Source: Aeromicrobium phoceense
GTDB taxonomy: Bacteria; Actinomycetota; Actinomycetes; Propionibacteriales; Nocardioidaceae
Direction of reading: 5' to 3'
Assembly: GCF_013868155.1 (NCBI RefSeq)
Contig: NZ_JACEOG010000001.1
Location: forward strand, 124,001-188,000
Length of the DNA stretch: 64,000 bases
Positions 46,105-58,151 of the stretch are shown piece after piece. The notes beneath the pieces are model-generated. The model saw only the letters and a list, made by a program, of their open reading frames with translations. It was not told where the DNA came from and made no database searches. Position numbers and translations under genes: made by a program. Position 1 is the first letter of the stretch; each line of letters opens with the position of its first letter.

Positions 46105-47199
46105 GTGGATGACGTGCGCCGTTGGCGGGTTCCCGGACGGGTGAACCTCATCGGTGAGCACCTGGACCACAACGGCGGGTCCGCGGTGCCCATCGCGATC
46201 GACCGCTCCCTCCTGCTGAAGGCCCGCCGCCGCGACGACGGCGCCGTCAACCTGTGGAGCCGCGGCGAGCGCGCCTCCTTCGGCCTCGACGTGGCGCCCG
46301 GCGACGTCTCGGGCTGGGCCGCCTATCCCGCCGGCGTGGTGTGGGCGCTGCGGTCGGCCGGGGTTCCGGTCACCGGCGCCGACCTCGTGCTCGAGTCCAC
46401 CCTGCCCGTCGGCGCGGGCCTGTCCTCTTCGGCGGCGCTGACCTGCGGTGTGGCCCTCGCGCTCGACGATCTCGCCGGGGCCGGCCGCTCTCGCGAGCAG
46501 CTGGCGGTGATCGCGCAGCGCGCGGAGAACGACTTCGTCGGCGTCCCCACCGGGCTGATGGACCAGTACGCGGTGCTGTTCGCCGAGGCCGGACATGCGG
46601 TGCACCTCGACTTCGGCACCGAACCGCCCACCACCGAGCCCGTGCCGGCCGACTGGGTCGACGCCGGGCTGGTCCTCGCCGTGATCGACACGGGCGTCCA
46701 CCACGAGCTCGCGGCCGGCGAGTACGCGGAGCGCCGGCGGGAGTGCGCCGAGGCGGCTGCCTCGGCCGGCCTCGAGTCGCTGGCCGCGATCGGCCTCGAC
46801 GGTCTGCTGTCGCTCACCGACGACACGCTGAAGGCGCGCGCCCGTCACGTGCTCACCGAGACCACCCGCGTCCGCGGCGCCGTCACCGCGCTGCGCCGCC
46901 GCGACTGGGCGCAGTTCGGCGCGATGCTGACCTCGTCGCACGAGTCGTTGCGCGACGACTTCGCCGTCTCGTGCGAGGAGCTCGACGTGGCGGTCGACGC
47001 CGCCCTCGCCTCCGGCGCGCTGGGCGCCCGGATGACCGGCGGCGGCTTCGGCGGCAGCGCCATCGCGCTCCTCCCCCCGGAGAACGTCGACCCCCTCCGC
47101 GCCCGCGTCGAGGCCGCCTTCGCCGCCCGCTCCTGGGCCGCCCCTCACGTCTTCGTCGTCCAGCCCGCCCCCGCGGCCGCCCGGGAGGACGAAGGATGA
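46105..47199 (+). CDS. galK: Galactokinase
   Basis: 364 residues, GHMP kinase family. Galactokinase signature [18 protein letters not shown] loop [13 protein letters not shown], and third motif [13 protein letters not shown]. It makes galactose 1-phosphate. No galT or galE is adjacent, so the Leloir partners must lie elsewhere. Its stop codon lies inside a copy of the ATGATGCAT repeat, so the last residues (REDEG) may have been set by the repeat. Divergent from trpS with only 42 nt between starts. Confidence 0.92.
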   Translation: MDDVRRWRVPGRVNLIGEHLDHNGGSAVPIAIDRSLLLKARRRDDGAVNLWSRGERASFGLDVAPGDVSGWAAYPAGVVWALRSAGVPVTGADLVLESTLPVGAGLSSSAALTCGVALALDDLAGAGRSREQLAVIAQRAENDFVGVPTGLMDQYAVLFAEAGHAVHLDFGTEPPTTEPVPADWVDAGLVLAVIDTGVHHELAAGEYAERRRECAEAAASAGLESLAAIGLDGLLSLTDDTLKARARHVLTETTRVRGAVTALRRRDWAQFGAMLTSSHESLRDDFAVSCEELDVAVDAALASGALGARMTGGGFGGSAIALLPPENVDPLRARVEAAFAARSWAAPHVFVVQPAPAAAREDEG

Positions 47200-47205
47200 T
47201 GCATT
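47187..47205. repeat. Partial copy of the ATGATGCAT repeat over the galK stop
   Basis: GGACGAAGGATGATGCATT repeats one arm of the 58-bp element that follows 14 nt later and contains the galK stop codon at 47197-47199. Confidence 0.8.
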
Positions 47206-47218
47206 CCGCCCACTGACG

Positions 47219-47276
47219 GGATGAAGGATGATGCATTGGGGTACCGGAGCGGGGCGAAATGCATCATCGTTCGTCC
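47219..47276 (+). repeat. 58-bp palindromic element, left copy
   Basis: Arms of 19 nt (47219-47237 with 47258-47276, 17 of 19 pairing) around a GC-rich loop GGGGTACCGGAGCGGGGCGA. It is an inverted near-copy (53 of 58 identical by eye) of the element at 48224-48281. Confidence 0.85.
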
Positions 47277-47365
47277 TCCACAGGCGGAACCGGGAGCGAG
47301 TGGCCGTCCACAGCCCTGCGGACGGCGCTGGCCGTGAGTGAGACACGAGCGGGAGCCTCGGGCGC

Positions 47366-48223
47366 ATGCTCGACGTCCTCACCACCGCCCGCGCCGTCGC
47401 TCTCCACGGCAGGTCAGTCGTCCGGCAGCGGATCCGGTCGGGCGCGTGGCAGCAACCGATGCGTGGGGTGGTCGTCACCCACAACGGGCCTCTCACGTCC
47501 GACCAGCTCGAGCGCGCCTGGCTGGCCGCCAGCCCGAGCCGGAGTGCCCTGGCCGGGCTCACGGCAGCGCGCCGCTGGGGGCTGAAGGGGTTCGACCCGG
47601 AGCGCATCTCGATCGTCCTGCCCGAGGGAGGGCGACAACCGCACGGAGACCTCGAGCTGCACTGGAGCACCCAGCTGGACGGGGTCGACATTCCCCCGAA
47701 CGAGCCGCGGCGCACCACGCTCGAGCGCAGCATCGTCGACGCGGCCAGCTGGGCGGCCACGCCACGGCGCGCCCGCGCTCTCGTGATCGCGGCGTTCCAA
47801 CAACGGCTCACGAGTGTCGCCCGGATGCGCCGGGTCCTCGAGCGCCGCGGCAACTGCCGCCACAAGTCGCTGATCATCCAGTCGGTCCTCGACGCACGTG
47901 GCGGGATCCAGTCACTGCCCGAAAGGGACTTCGACGCGCTGCGCCTTGCCGCACGACTGCCCCGGCCCACCCGCCAGGCTCGGGCGAAGGGCCGTGACGG
48001 CCGGTACTACCTCGATGCGTGGTGGGAACGGTTCAACCTCGCCGTCGAGATCCATGGCATCCCGCACCTGGCGATCGACCAGTGGAGCGATGACCTGCAC
48101 CGGTCCAACGAGCTGGTCATCGACGGCCGGCGGGTGCTCGCGTTCTCCTCGTTCTCCATCCGCCACGAGCCAGACCGGGTGATCGACCAACTCCTGCGGG
48201 CCACCGCGCGTCCGGCCGCATGA
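47366..48223 (+). CDS. DUF559-like protein with AbiEi-like N-terminus
   Basis: 285 residues. The N-terminal half resembles the winged-helix AbiEi antitoxin-like domain found in many actinobacterial orphans ([20 protein letters not shown]). The C-terminal part resembles DUF559/Vsr-type nuclease folds ([18 protein letters not shown], then [17 protein letters not shown]), with D and E-x-H where catalytic residues sit. DNase activity is not shown. It is the only gene between two inverted 58-bp palindromes, and its stop directly abuts the right copy, which suggests it moved or spread as a unit. Confidence 0.75.
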   Translation: MLDVLTTARAVALHGRSVVRQRIRSGAWQQPMRGVVVTHNGPLTSDQLERAWLAASPSRSALAGLTAARRWGLKGFDPERISIVLPEGGRQPHGDLELHWSTQLDGVDIPPNEPRRTTLERSIVDAASWAATPRRARALVIAAFQQRLTSVARMRRVLERRGNCRHKSLIIQSVLDARGGIQSLPERDFDALRLAARLPRPTRQARAKGRDGRYYLDAWWERFNLAVEIHGIPHLAIDQWSDDLHRSNELVIDGRRVLAFSSFSIRHEPDRVIDQLLRATARPAA

Positions 48224-48281
48224 GGACGAACGATGATGCATCCCGCCCCGCTGCGGTACCCCAATGCATCATCGTTCGTCC
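48224..48281 (-). repeat. 58-bp palindromic element, right copy (inverted)
   Basis: Begins directly after the stop of the DUF559-like gene. Arms GGACGAACGATGATGCAT (48224-48241) and the complement (48263-48281). Its reverse complement matches the left copy at 53 of 58 positions, including the GGGGTACCG core. Confidence 0.85.
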
Positions 48282-48323
48282 CCGGAGCGTCCCCACGGCG
48301 TCGGGCCCGACGAAGGGCGGGCA

Positions 48324-48329
48324 TACGCT
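48324..48329 (+). promoter_or_regulatory. -10 box of leaderless pheA
   Basis: TACGCT ends 6 nt before the GTG at 48336. Confidence 0.55.
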
Positions 48330-48335
48330 GGCCCC

Positions 48336-49175
48336 GTGACGCGCATTGCCTACCAGGGGGAGCCCGGCTCGAACTCCCACCTGGTCATCGACCTGCACCA
48401 CCCCGACGCGGAGGCGGTGCCGTGCGCCTCCTTCGAGGACGCCTTCGCGGCCGTCAGCTCGGGGCACTGCGACCTCGCGATGATCCCGATCGACAACTCG
48501 CTGGCCGGGCGCGTCGCGGACATCCACCACTTCCTGCCCACGAGCGGGCTGCACATCGTCGGCGAGCACTTCCTGCCGATCAAGTTCGCCCTCATGGGTA
48601 CGCCGGGCACCACGCTGGAGTCCATCAAGACCGTGCACAGCCACGTGCACGCGCTGGGGCAGTGCCGCCGGATCATCCGCGAGCACGGCTGGACCCCGTT
48701 GATCTCGGGCGACACCGCCGGCGCCGCGCGCGAGATCGCGGAGGCGAACGACGTGACCGCCGCGGCCATCGCGCCTCCCCTGGCCGCCGGGATCTACGGG
48801 CTCGACCTGCTCGCCGCCGACATCGAGGACGAGGAGCACAACACCACGCGCTTCGTCCTGCTGTCGCGCGAGGACCAGCGCGCGCCCGCGGGCAACGGCC
48901 CGGTCGTCACGAGCTTCATCTTCAACGTGCGCAACCTGCCCGCAGCGCTCTACAAGGCGCTCGGCGGCTTCGCGACCAACGGCATCAACATGACCAAGCT
49001 CGAGAGCTACATGGTCGATGGTGAGTTCACCGCCACGATGTTTCTCGCGGAGGTCGACGGTCACCCCGACGAGATCGGCCTCGCCCGCGCCCTGGAGGAG
49101 CTCCGCTTCTTCACCACCGAGATCAAGATCCTCGGCGTCTACCCGGCCAGCCCGTTCCGCGACGCGCACCGGTGA
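48336..49175 (+). CDS. pheA: Prephenate dehydratase
   Basis: 279 residues, monofunctional. Catalytic domain: RIAYQGEPGSNSHLV, PIDNSLAGRVADIHH and ISGDTAGAAREIAE with the Thr-Ala active-site stretch. C-terminal ACT domain contains the Phe-binding region (TSFIFNVRNLPAALYKALGG and NMTKLESYMVDGEF). It converts prephenate to phenylpyruvate for phenylalanine synthesis and is likely feedback-inhibited by Phe. Leaderless GTG start; the GNAT gene overlaps its stop. Confidence 0.95.
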   Translation: MTRIAYQGEPGSNSHLVIDLHHPDAEAVPCASFEDAFAAVSSGHCDLAMIPIDNSLAGRVADIHHFLPTSGLHIVGEHFLPIKFALMGTPGTTLESIKTVHSHVHALGQCRRIIREHGWTPLISGDTAGAAREIAEANDVTAAAIAPPLAAGIYGLDLLAADIEDEEHNTTRFVLLSREDQRAPAGNGPVVTSFIFNVRNLPAALYKALGGFATNGINMTKLESYMVDGEFTATMFLAEVDGHPDEIGLARALEELRFFTTEIKILGVYPASPFRDAHR

Positions 49176-50275
49176 GCGGACCCCTCTGGCCCCTGAACGT
49201 CCCCGTCCTCACCGACGGGCTCGTCACGCTGCGCGCCCACACCCCGTCAGACATCGACCGTGCCCTGCAGATGGCCCAGGATCACGGCATGGTGCGCTGG
49301 ACCGCGGTCCCCACGCCGCACTCGCGCGCCATGAGCGAGCAGTTCGCGCTGCAGATCGTCCCGAAGAACTGGAACGAAGGCACCGCGATGTGCTGGGCCA
49401 TCGAGTTCGAGGGCCGCTACGCCGGCAACGTGGACATCCGCGGCAAGGAGGCGCTCGCCGACGTCGGCTTCGCGCTGCACCCCGACTGCCGCGGGCAGGG
49501 CGTCATGACCGCCGCGGTCCGCCTGGCGGTGGACCACGCGTTCGTCGAGGCGGGCAAGGAGGCCATCCAGTGGACGGCCCACGTCGGCAACGTCGGCAGC
49601 CTCCGCGTCGCCCACTCCGTCGGCTTCCGTCTCCACGGGACCGAGCCCGACCGCCTGTTCGAGCGCGGGCGGATCCTCGACGCCTGGACCGGGTCGATCC
49701 GCTTCGGCGACGCACCCGCTGCCCGCACGGCGTGGCTCGAGTCGACGCTCGCCACCGAGCGGCTGCGCCTGCGGCCGCTGGTGGAGTCCGACGTCCCCCG
49801 CATCATCGAGGCGTGCGGCGACCCCAGCACGCGCCTGTACCTCTCGCACATGCCCGAGCCCTACACGGTCGACGACGCCCGCCGGTTCCTGTACGCGGCG
49901 TGGTGGAACGCCGCGATCGACAAGCGCCAGACGTGGGCGATCACTGAGCCCGGGGTCGACCGGCTGCTCGGCACCATCTCGGTGATGGACCTCGACGGCC
50001 CGGCCGAGCGCAACGGCGAGCTCGGCTACTGGATGCACCCCGATGCGCGCGAACGCGGCTTCATGACCGAGGCGGCGCGAACCGTCGTGGAGCACGCGTT
50101 CGACCCCGAGGAGCTCGACCTCGAGCGGCTCTCGATCGTCGCCGCGGAGGGCAACACCCCCAGCCTGCGCATCGCCGAGTCGCTGGGCTTCTCGCGCTAC
50201 GGCACGGAGCACCGCACGGCGCATCTCTCCGACGGCACCGTCACCGACCACCACCTGTACGAGCGGCTTCGCTGA
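49172..50275 (+). CDS. Tandem-domain GNAT acetyltransferase (RimJ/RimL type)
   Basis: 367 residues holding two Acetyltransf_3 domains in a row. The first has GNVDIRGKEALADVGFAL and CRGQGVMTAAVRLAVDHA; the second starts TERLRLRPLVESDVP and has LGYWMHPDARERGFMTEAAR. Both keep the acetyl-CoA loop (RGQGV, RERGF). Probably acetylates a protein N-terminus or a small molecule; target unknown. Its GTG overlaps the pheA stop (GTGA), so its dosage is tied to pheA. Confidence 0.88.
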   Translation: MSGPLWPLNVPVLTDGLVTLRAHTPSDIDRALQMAQDHGMVRWTAVPTPHSRAMSEQFALQIVPKNWNEGTAMCWAIEFEGRYAGNVDIRGKEALADVGFALHPDCRGQGVMTAAVRLAVDHAFVEAGKEAIQWTAHVGNVGSLRVAHSVGFRLHGTEPDRLFERGRILDAWTGSIRFGDAPAARTAWLESTLATERLRLRPLVESDVPRIIEACGDPSTRLYLSHMPEPYTVDDARRFLYAAWWNAAIDKRQTWAITEPGVDRLLGTISVMDLDGPAERNGELGYWMHPDARERGFMTEAARTVVEHAFDPEELDLERLSIVAAEGNTPSLRIAESLGFSRYGTEHRTAHLSDGTVTDHHLYERLR

Positions 50276-50283
50276 CGCAGGCG

Positions 50284-50289
50284 TAGATT
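50284..50289 (+). promoter_or_regulatory. -10 box of leaderless MFS gene
   Basis: TAGATT ends 6 nt before the GTG at 50296. Confidence 0.55.
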
Positions 50290-50295
50290 CCCCGG

Positions 50296-51777
50296 GTGAG
50301 TTCCACCGCCCCCGCCCGGACCCTGCCGGAGAACCCGTGGCCCGCCCTGTGGGCCATGGTCATCGGCTTCTTCATGATCCTGGTCGACTCGACGATCGTC
50401 TCCGTGGCGACGCCGGTCATCCGCGACGACCTGCAGACGGACTACAACTCGGTCATCTGGGTCACCAGCGCCTACCTGCTGGCCTACGCCGTGCCGCTGC
50501 TGATCACCGGCCGCCTCGGCGACCGCTTCGGACCGAAGCGGGTCTACCTCGTGGGCCTGACCGTCTTCACCCTCTCCTCGTTGTGGTGCGGCCTGACCGG
50601 CTCGGTCGAGGGACTCATCGTCGCCCGCGTGTTCCAGGGCCTCGGCGCGTCGATGATGACGCCGCAGACGATGGCCGTCATCACGCGCACGTTCCCCGCG
50701 GACAGCCGCGGTCGCGCGATGGCCCTGTGGGGCGCCACCGCCGGCGTCGCGACGCTCGTCGGCCCCGTCCTCGGCGGCATCCTCGTCGACACGGCCGGCT
50801 GGGAGTGGATCTTCTTCATCAACGTCCCGGTGGGCATCGTGGGCTTCGTGCTCGCGCTGCGCCTCGTGCCGAGCCTGGAGACCCACACGCACAGCTTCGA
50901 CTGGATCGGCGTGGCGCTGAGCGCCGTCGCGATGTTCCTCATCGTGTTCGGCATCCAGGAGGGCGAGGAGTACGACTGGGGCACGATCGAGGGATGGGTC
51001 TCGGTCCCGCTGCTGATCGCGGCCGGCCTGCTCGTGCTCGCGGTGTTCGTCTGGTGGCAGGCCCGGAACCGGCGCGAGCCGCTCGTGCCGCTCAGCCTCT
51101 TCCGCGACCGGAACTTCTCGGTGTCCAACATGGCCATCTCCACCGTCTCGTTCTCGGTGACGGCGATGGCCTTCCCGTTCATGCTCTGGACCCAGACCGT
51201 CCTCGGCTACGACGCCACCCAGTCCGGCCTGCTCTTCGTGCCGATGGCGGTCGTCACCGCGGCCATGGCCCCGGTCGTGGGCCGGATGAGCGACCGGCTG
51301 CCGCCGCGCCGGCTCGCCTCGGTGGGCTTCGGCACCTCGGCGCTCGCGATGCTGGGGACCGCGTGGGTCATCGCCCCCGACACTCCCCTGTGGCAGCTGC
51401 TCGTCCTCAACGCCGTGCTCGGCTTCGGCAACGCGTTCCTGTGGGCGCCGCTGGCCTCCACCGCCACGCGCAACCTGCCGATGTCGTCGGCCGGCGCCGG
51501 GTCGGGCGTCTACAACGCCACCCGCCAGGTCGGCGCGGTCCTGGGCTCGGCGGCGATCGCCGCCGCGATCACGAGCCGGCTCGCCGTGCACCTGCCCGAG
51601 GCGGGAGAGACCGCCGCCCGCGGCACGGGCGGCCAGAGCCTGCCCGAGCAGCTGGCCGGACCCTTCTCCGAGGCCATGGCCGAGTCGCTCCTGGTGCCGG
51701 CCCTGGCGTTCGCCCTCGGACTCGCCGTCGTGCAGTTCTTCGCGCCCTCGAGCCACGCGCGCACGTCGCAGCGCTGA
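50296..51777 (+). CDS. DHA2-family MFS drug exporter (EmrB/QacA-like)
   Basis: 493 residues with about 14 membrane helices. Opening FMILVDSTIVSVATPVIRDD carries the DHA2 helix-1 Asp motif; motif A GRLGDRFGPKRVY and antiporter motif C TLVGPVLGGILVD are clear. Probably a proton-driven multidrug exporter; no regulator gene is adjacent. A strong terminator follows. Confidence 0.92.
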   Translation: MSSTAPARTLPENPWPALWAMVIGFFMILVDSTIVSVATPVIRDDLQTDYNSVIWVTSAYLLAYAVPLLITGRLGDRFGPKRVYLVGLTVFTLSSLWCGLTGSVEGLIVARVFQGLGASMMTPQTMAVITRTFPADSRGRAMALWGATAGVATLVGPVLGGILVDTAGWEWIFFINVPVGIVGFVLALRLVPSLETHTHSFDWIGVALSAVAMFLIVFGIQEGEEYDWGTIEGWVSVPLLIAAGLLVLAVFVWWQARNRREPLVPLSLFRDRNFSVSNMAISTVSFSVTAMAFPFMLWTQTVLGYDATQSGLLFVPMAVVTAAMAPVVGRMSDRLPPRRLASVGFGTSALAMLGTAWVIAPDTPLWQLLVLNAVLGFGNAFLWAPLASTATRNLPMSSAGAGSGVYNATRQVGAVLGSAAIAAAITSRLAVHLPEAGETAARGTGGQSLPEQLAGPFSEAMAESLLVPALAFALGLAVVQFFAPSSHARTSQR

Positions 51778-51788
51778 CCTCCACACGA

Positions 51789-51828
51789 ACGACAGCGGCG
51801 GCCGGGATCACCCGGCCGCCGCTGTCGT
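51789..51828. terminator. Bidirectional terminator between MFS and icd
   Basis: Perfect 18-bp stem (51789-51806 with 51811-51828) and a 4-nt loop ATCA, between convergent stop codons 11 nt and 10 nt away. Serves both strands. Confidence 0.9.
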
Positions 51829-51838
51829 GTGAGCAGGC

Positions 51839-54055
<2,217 letters not shown>

Positions 54056-54129
54056 GCCCCCCAAACTACCGGGTCCGCCGGTCACCGCTGCGGTCGCCCG
54101 GCCTTCTCCCCCCAGTAGCGGAGCGCTCA

Positions 54130-54158
54130 TTGTCGAGTTAATCAGTCCAGAATATGAA
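54130..54158 (+). promoter_or_regulatory. Sigma-70-like promoter of the sulfate transport operon
   Basis: TTGTCG (54130-54135), 17-nt spacer, TATGAA (54153-54158). The start would be near 54165, giving a leader of about 80 nt before the ATG at 54244. No riboswitch is recognised in the leader. Confidence 0.65.
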
Positions 54159-54243
54159 CATGGTCCACAACGGGGCGCGTCTGACCTACGTTGACTGCTC
54201 GAGCCCCCCGCAACGAGCGGCGGACCGATCGAGAGGAACTCCC

Positions 54244-55323
54244 ATGGCACATCGCTTGCGCCCCATCGCGGCCGCGGCCCTGCTGCTGACCGCCGCCACC
54301 GCCCTCACGGCCTGCGGCTCGGAGGCCGCCGAGAGCGGCGAGCAGATCTCGATCGTCGGGTTCGCCGTGCCGGAGGCCGCCAACAAGAACATCCAGAAGG
54401 AGTTCGTCAAGACCGACGCCGGCGAGGGCACGAGCTTCAAGACGTCGTACGGCGCCTCGGGCGACCAGAGCCGCGCCGTGGTCGAGGGGCTCGACGCCGA
54501 CTACGTCCACCTCTCGGTGGCCACCGACGTCGACCGCCTGGTCGAGGCCGGCCTGGTCGAGGAGACCTGGGACGACGCCGACAACAAGGGCATCGTGTCG
54601 AACTCGATCGTCGTCCTGGGCGTCCGCGACGGGAACCCCAAGGACATCAAGGGCTGGGACGACCTGGTGAAGCCCGGCGTCGAGATCGTCACGGCCAACC
54701 CCGCGTCCTCGGGCGCCGCGCGCTGGAACGCCCTCGCCGCGTGGGGTCACGTCACCGAGAACGGCGGCACCGAGGCCGAGGCCACCGAGTTCGTGAACGA
54801 CCTCTTCGCGAACGTCGTGTCGCTGACCAACAGCGGCCGCGACGCCACCCAGAGCTTCCTCGGCGGCGCCGGCGACGTGCTGCTCGCCTACGAGAACGAG
54901 GCGATCCTGGCCGCCCAGAACGGCAACGGCTTCGAGTACGTCATCCCCGACACGACCCTGCTGATCGAGAACCCCGGCGCCATCCTCAAGGACTCCAGCG
55001 CCGTCTCGCAGGACTGGCTGGACTTCGTCCTCGGCACGGAAGGCCAGCGCCAGTTCGCGCTGACCGGCTTCCGTCCGCTCAACCTCGAGAACCCCGGCAC
55101 GCCCGACCTGGCAGCGGTCGATCTGGAGCCCGGCGACATCAAGGGCGCTCCCGACTCCTCCGATCCCTACCCGGCCGTGAACAACCTGCTCACGCTGGAG
55201 AAGAACTTCGGAGGTCCGGGCTGGGGCGAGGTCAAGGACAAGCTGTTCGGCGACGGCAAGGACGGCAACCCCGTCGGCATCGTGACCGAGGCGATCGCGA
55301 AGTCGGGCAAGGCGGCCTCGTGA
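54244..55323 (+). CDS. Sulfate/thiosulfate-binding lipoprotein
   Basis: 359 residues. Lipoprotein signal with lipobox ALTAC (cysteine followed by GSEAAES). The sulfate-binding fold has [49 protein letters not shown] and [13 protein letters not shown], as in Sbp/CysP. It captures sulfate or thiosulfate outside the membrane. The ATG at 54244 has AGAGGAA upstream. First gene of a four-gene operon with CysT, CysW and CysA, and its stop overlaps the CysT start. Confidence 0.93.
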   Translation: MAHRLRPIAAAALLLTAATALTACGSEAAESGEQISIVGFAVPEAANKNIQKEFVKTDAGEGTSFKTSYGASGDQSRAVVEGLDADYVHLSVATDVDRLVEAGLVEETWDDADNKGIVSNSIVVLGVRDGNPKDIKGWDDLVKPGVEIVTANPASSGAARWNALAAWGHVTENGGTEAEATEFVNDLFANVVSLTNSGRDATQSFLGGAGDVLLAYENEAILAAQNGNGFEYVIPDTTLLIENPGAILKDSSAVSQDWLDFVLGTEGQRQFALTGFRPLNLENPGTPDLAAVDLEPGDIKGAPDSSDPYPAVNNLLTLEKNFGGPGWGEVKDKLFGDGKDGNPVGIVTEAIAKSGKAAS

Positions 55324-56165
55324 CCTCTGCGGACGTCGTCACGCGCGCGGGCCGGCCGGGGAGCACCCGGCCGGCCGGCGCGCTGAACCGCGCCTCCGCC
55401 ATCGGCCTGGGGGTGACCATGACGTGGTTCAGCCTCCTGGTGCTCATCCCCCTGTCGGCGGTCGTGGCCACCGCGGCCGGCGGCGGGATCGGTGCGTTCT
55501 GGGACGCGGTGACGAACGAGCAGACCGCCGACGCGATCCGGCTCACCGTCACGTCCGCCCTGCTCGTCACCGTCGTGAACGTGTTCGTGGGCACCGCCAT
55601 CGCGTGGGTCCTGGTCCGCGACAGCTTTCCCGGGAAGGCCCTGCTCGAGGTCCTCATCGACATCCCGTTCGCGCTGCCCACGATCGTGGCCGGCCTCGTG
55701 CTGCTGTCGCTCTACGGCAACGACGAGAGTCCCTCGGGCATCAACGTGGCCAACACCGAGGCCTCCGTCTTCCTGGCGTTCCTGTTCGTGACCCTGCCCT
55801 TCGTCGTGCGCACGGTCCAGCCGGTGCTGGAGGAGATCGACGTGGAGATCGAGGAGGCCGCGGCCTCGCTCGGGGCCAGCCGGTTCACCACCTTCACGCG
55901 CATCATCCTGCCCACGCTGACGCCCGCGATCGCCGCCGGCGCCACCCTGTCGTTCGCCCGCGGCGTCGGCGAGTACGGCTCGCTCGTGCTGCTCTCGGGC
56001 AACCTGCCCTTCACGTCCGAGGTAGCCTCCGTGCGCATCCTGGGCGCGATCGAGAACGACAACCCGGCGGCCGCGGCGTCCATCGCCACGCTGCTGCTCA
56101 TCGTCTCCCTGACCGTGATCCTGCTCCTGGACCTCCTGCAGCGGAGGGTGGCCCGCCGTGGCTGA
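55320..56165 (+). CDS. cysT: Sulfate ABC transporter permease CysT
   Basis: 281 residues, six membrane helices. The EAA contact motif reads IEEAAASLGASRFTTFTRII, and GEYGSLVLLSGN is the CysT signature. GTG start overlaps the binding-protein stop (GTGA), and the 3' end overlaps cysW by 8 nt. Forms the channel with CysW. Confidence 0.95.
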   Translation: MTSADVVTRAGRPGSTRPAGALNRASAIGLGVTMTWFSLLVLIPLSAVVATAAGGGIGAFWDAVTNEQTADAIRLTVTSALLVTVVNVFVGTAIAWVLVRDSFPGKALLEVLIDIPFALPTIVAGLVLLSLYGNDESPSGINVANTEASVFLAFLFVTLPFVVRTVQPVLEEIDVEIEEAAASLGASRFTTFTRIILPTLTPAIAAGATLSFARGVGEYGSLVLLSGNLPFTSEVASVRILGAIENDNPAAAASIATLLLIVSLTVILLLDLLQRRVARRG

Positions 56166-56988
56166 CATCCAGCGCATCCGCACGCGCAAGGGCCCGGTCA
56201 CGTACGTCGTGCGCCTCGCAGTGATCGCCTACCTGTTCCTGCTGGTGGCGTGGCCCGTCTCGCTCGTCGTGACGAACACCTTCGAGAACGGCTTCGACGC
56301 CCTCCGCACGGTCTTCGCCGACGCCGACACCGTGGCCGCCCTGCGACTCACCGCGTTCGCGGCCGTCGTCGCCACCGTGATCAACACGGTCTTCGGCGTC
56401 ACGATCTCGCTGCTGTTGGTCCGCAACGAGTTCCGCGGCAAACGCCTGCTGGGCTCGTTCATCGACCTGCCGCTGGCCATCTCACCGATCGTCGTGGGTC
56501 TGTCCCTCGTGCTGGTCTACGGCGGCCGCGGCGGCTGGTTCGGTCCGGGGCTGGAGAGCGCCGGCATCCAGATCATCTATGCCACCCCGGGCATCATCAT
56601 GGCCACCGCGTTCGTGGCGCTGCCCCTCGTCGTCCGCGAGGTGGTCCCGGTGCTGGAGGAGATCGGCACCGAGCAGGAGCAGGCCGCGCGCTCGCTCGGC
56701 GCGAGCAGCTGGCAGACCTTCTGGCGAGTGACCCTCCCGGGCATCAAGTGGGCCGTCATCTACGGCGTCGTGCTGACCCTGGCCCGGTCTCTCGGCGAGT
56801 TCGGCGCGGTCAAGGTCGTCTCGGGCAACATCCTCGGCGAGACGCGCACCGCCACGCTCGCCGTCGAGGAGAAGTACCTCAACTGGGAGCAGGAGTCGGC
56901 GTACGCCATCGCCTTCCTGCTGGCCAGCGTCTCCGTCCTGTGCATCATCGTCGTGTCCCTCCTGCGTTCGCGCACCGAGCGGCACTGA
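56158..56988 (+). CDS. cysW: Sulfate ABC transporter permease CysW
   Basis: 276 residues, six membrane helices. EAA motif [20 protein letters not shown] and [13 protein letters not shown], typical of CysW. GTG at 56158 lies inside the end of cysT, so translation is coupled. Partner of CysT in the heterodimeric permease. Confidence 0.95.
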   Translation: MADIQRIRTRKGPVTYVVRLAVIAYLFLLVAWPVSLVVTNTFENGFDALRTVFADADTVAALRLTAFAAVVATVINTVFGVTISLLLVRNEFRGKRLLGSFIDLPLAISPIVVGLSLVLVYGGRGGWFGPGLESAGIQIIYATPGIIMATAFVALPLVVREVVPVLEEIGTEQEQAARSLGASSWQTFWRVTLPGIKWAVIYGVVLTLARSLGEFGAVKVVSGNILGETRTATLAVEEKYLNWEQESAYAIAFLLASVSVLCIIVVSLLRSRTERH

Positions 56989-57002
56989 AGCGAAAGGCCG
57001 CC

Positions 57003-58019
57003 ATGAGCATCGAGATCTCCCAGGTGAACAAGAACTTCGGCGACTTCGTCGCGCTGGAGGGCATCGACCTGTCCATCCCCACCGGGCAGCTGACCGCGCT
57101 CCTGGGACCCAGCGGCGGCGGCAAGTCCACGCTGCTGCGCATCATCGCCGGCCTCGAGGAGGCCGACTCCGGTCGCGTCGAGATCGAGGGCGTCGACGCC
57201 ACCCGGCTGCCGGCGCAGAAGCGCAACGTCGGCTTCGTGTTCCAGCACTACGCCGCGTTCAAGCACATGACCGTGGCGAGGAACATCGCGTTCGGCCTCG
57301 AGATCCGCAAGCGGCCCAAGGCCGAGATCGCGGCCAAGGTCGACGAGATGCTCGAGCTCGTGCACCTGGGCCAGTTCCGCGACCGGCTGCCCTCGCAGCT
57401 CTCGGGCGGCCAGCGCCAGCGCATGGCCCTGGCCCGCGCCCTGGCCATCGAGCCCACCGTGCTGCTGCTCGACGAGCCGTTCGGAGCCCTCGACGCGAAG
57501 GTCCGCAAGGAGCTGCGCGACTGGCTGCGCCGACTGCACGACGAGGTGCACGTGACCACGGTCTTCGTCACCCACGACCAGGAGGAGGCGCTCGAGGTCG
57601 CCGACTCGATCGTGGTCATCAACGACGGCCGCATCGAGCAGGTCGGGTCGCCCGACGAGCTCTACGACGCTCCCGCCACCGACTTCGTGCTGAGTTTCCT
57701 CGGCCCGGTCACCCGGCTCGGCGACCTGCAGATCCGTCCCCACGACATCGAGGTCTCGGTGACCCCGCGACCGGACGCCGTGCGCGGCCGCATCACGCGC
57801 TGGACGCGGATCGGCTTCGAGGTCCGTCTCGACGTCACGCCGAGCGAGGGGCAGCAGCCGCCCGTGCAGGTCACGGTGACCCGTGCCGAGGCCCGGAACC
57901 TCGGCCTCCAGCACGGCGACGAGCTCTGGCTGACCCCCGCGGCGGGCGCCCAGGCGATCCGTGCCACGAACGATCCGCTCACGCTCTCGACGCAGTCGCA
58001 ACTCGGGGTTACAGTGTGA
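57003..58019 (+). CDS. cysA: Sulfate ABC transporter ATP-binding protein CysA
   Basis: 338 residues. Walker [11 protein letters not shown]-loop [14 protein letters not shown], signature LSGGQRQR, Walker [13 protein letters not shown], switch His [13 protein letters not shown]. The C-terminal part ([20 protein letters not shown]) is the CysA-type regulatory extension. GAAAGG precedes the ATG. Last gene of the operon; hydrolyses ATP for sulfate uptake. Confidence 0.95.
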   Translation: MSIEISQVNKNFGDFVALEGIDLSIPTGQLTALLGPSGGGKSTLLRIIAGLEEADSGRVEIEGVDATRLPAQKRNVGFVFQHYAAFKHMTVARNIAFGLEIRKRPKAEIAAKVDEMLELVHLGQFRDRLPSQLSGGQRQRMALARALAIEPTVLLLDEPFGALDAKVRKELRDWLRRLHDEVHVTTVFVTHDQEEALEVADSIVVINDGRIEQVGSPDELYDAPATDFVLSFLGPVTRLGDLQIRPHDIEVSVTPRPDAVRGRITRWTRIGFEVRLDVTPSEGQQPPVQVTVTRAEARNLGLQHGDELWLTPAAGAQAIRATNDPLTLSTQSQLGVTV

Positions 58020-58109
58020 CCCACGTCTCAGTGCGCTGAGCCGCGAGATCCACACGCCGTTCGCCGGGCACCGCCCTGCGACCGCACACTCCACGGGACG
58101 GTGGAGTAC

Positions 58110-58143
58110 GAGGGCGGCCGGGCCGGGAGGCCCGGTCGCCCTC
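58110..58143. terminator. Bidirectional terminator between cysA and MFS
   Basis: 15-bp stem with one G-T pair (58110-58124 with 58129-58143), GGGA loop, between the convergent cysA and minus-strand MFS genes. A smaller 7-bp hairpin ACTCCAC/GTGGAGT lies just before it. Confidence 0.8.
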
Positions 58144-58151
58144 AACGTGCG

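Noticed and set aside
45043-47970. trpS as a 975-codon protein with a long N-terminal extension
   Set aside because: The extension is antisense to galK and the DUF559-like gene; the tryptophanyl-tRNA synthetase N-terminus starts at 46062.
54154-54243. In-frame upstream extension of the sulfate-binding gene as a leader peptide with a Cys codon
   Set aside because: It begins at the -10 box, so it is mostly untranscribed or untranslated, and has a single Cys codon; not enough for a cysteine attenuator.
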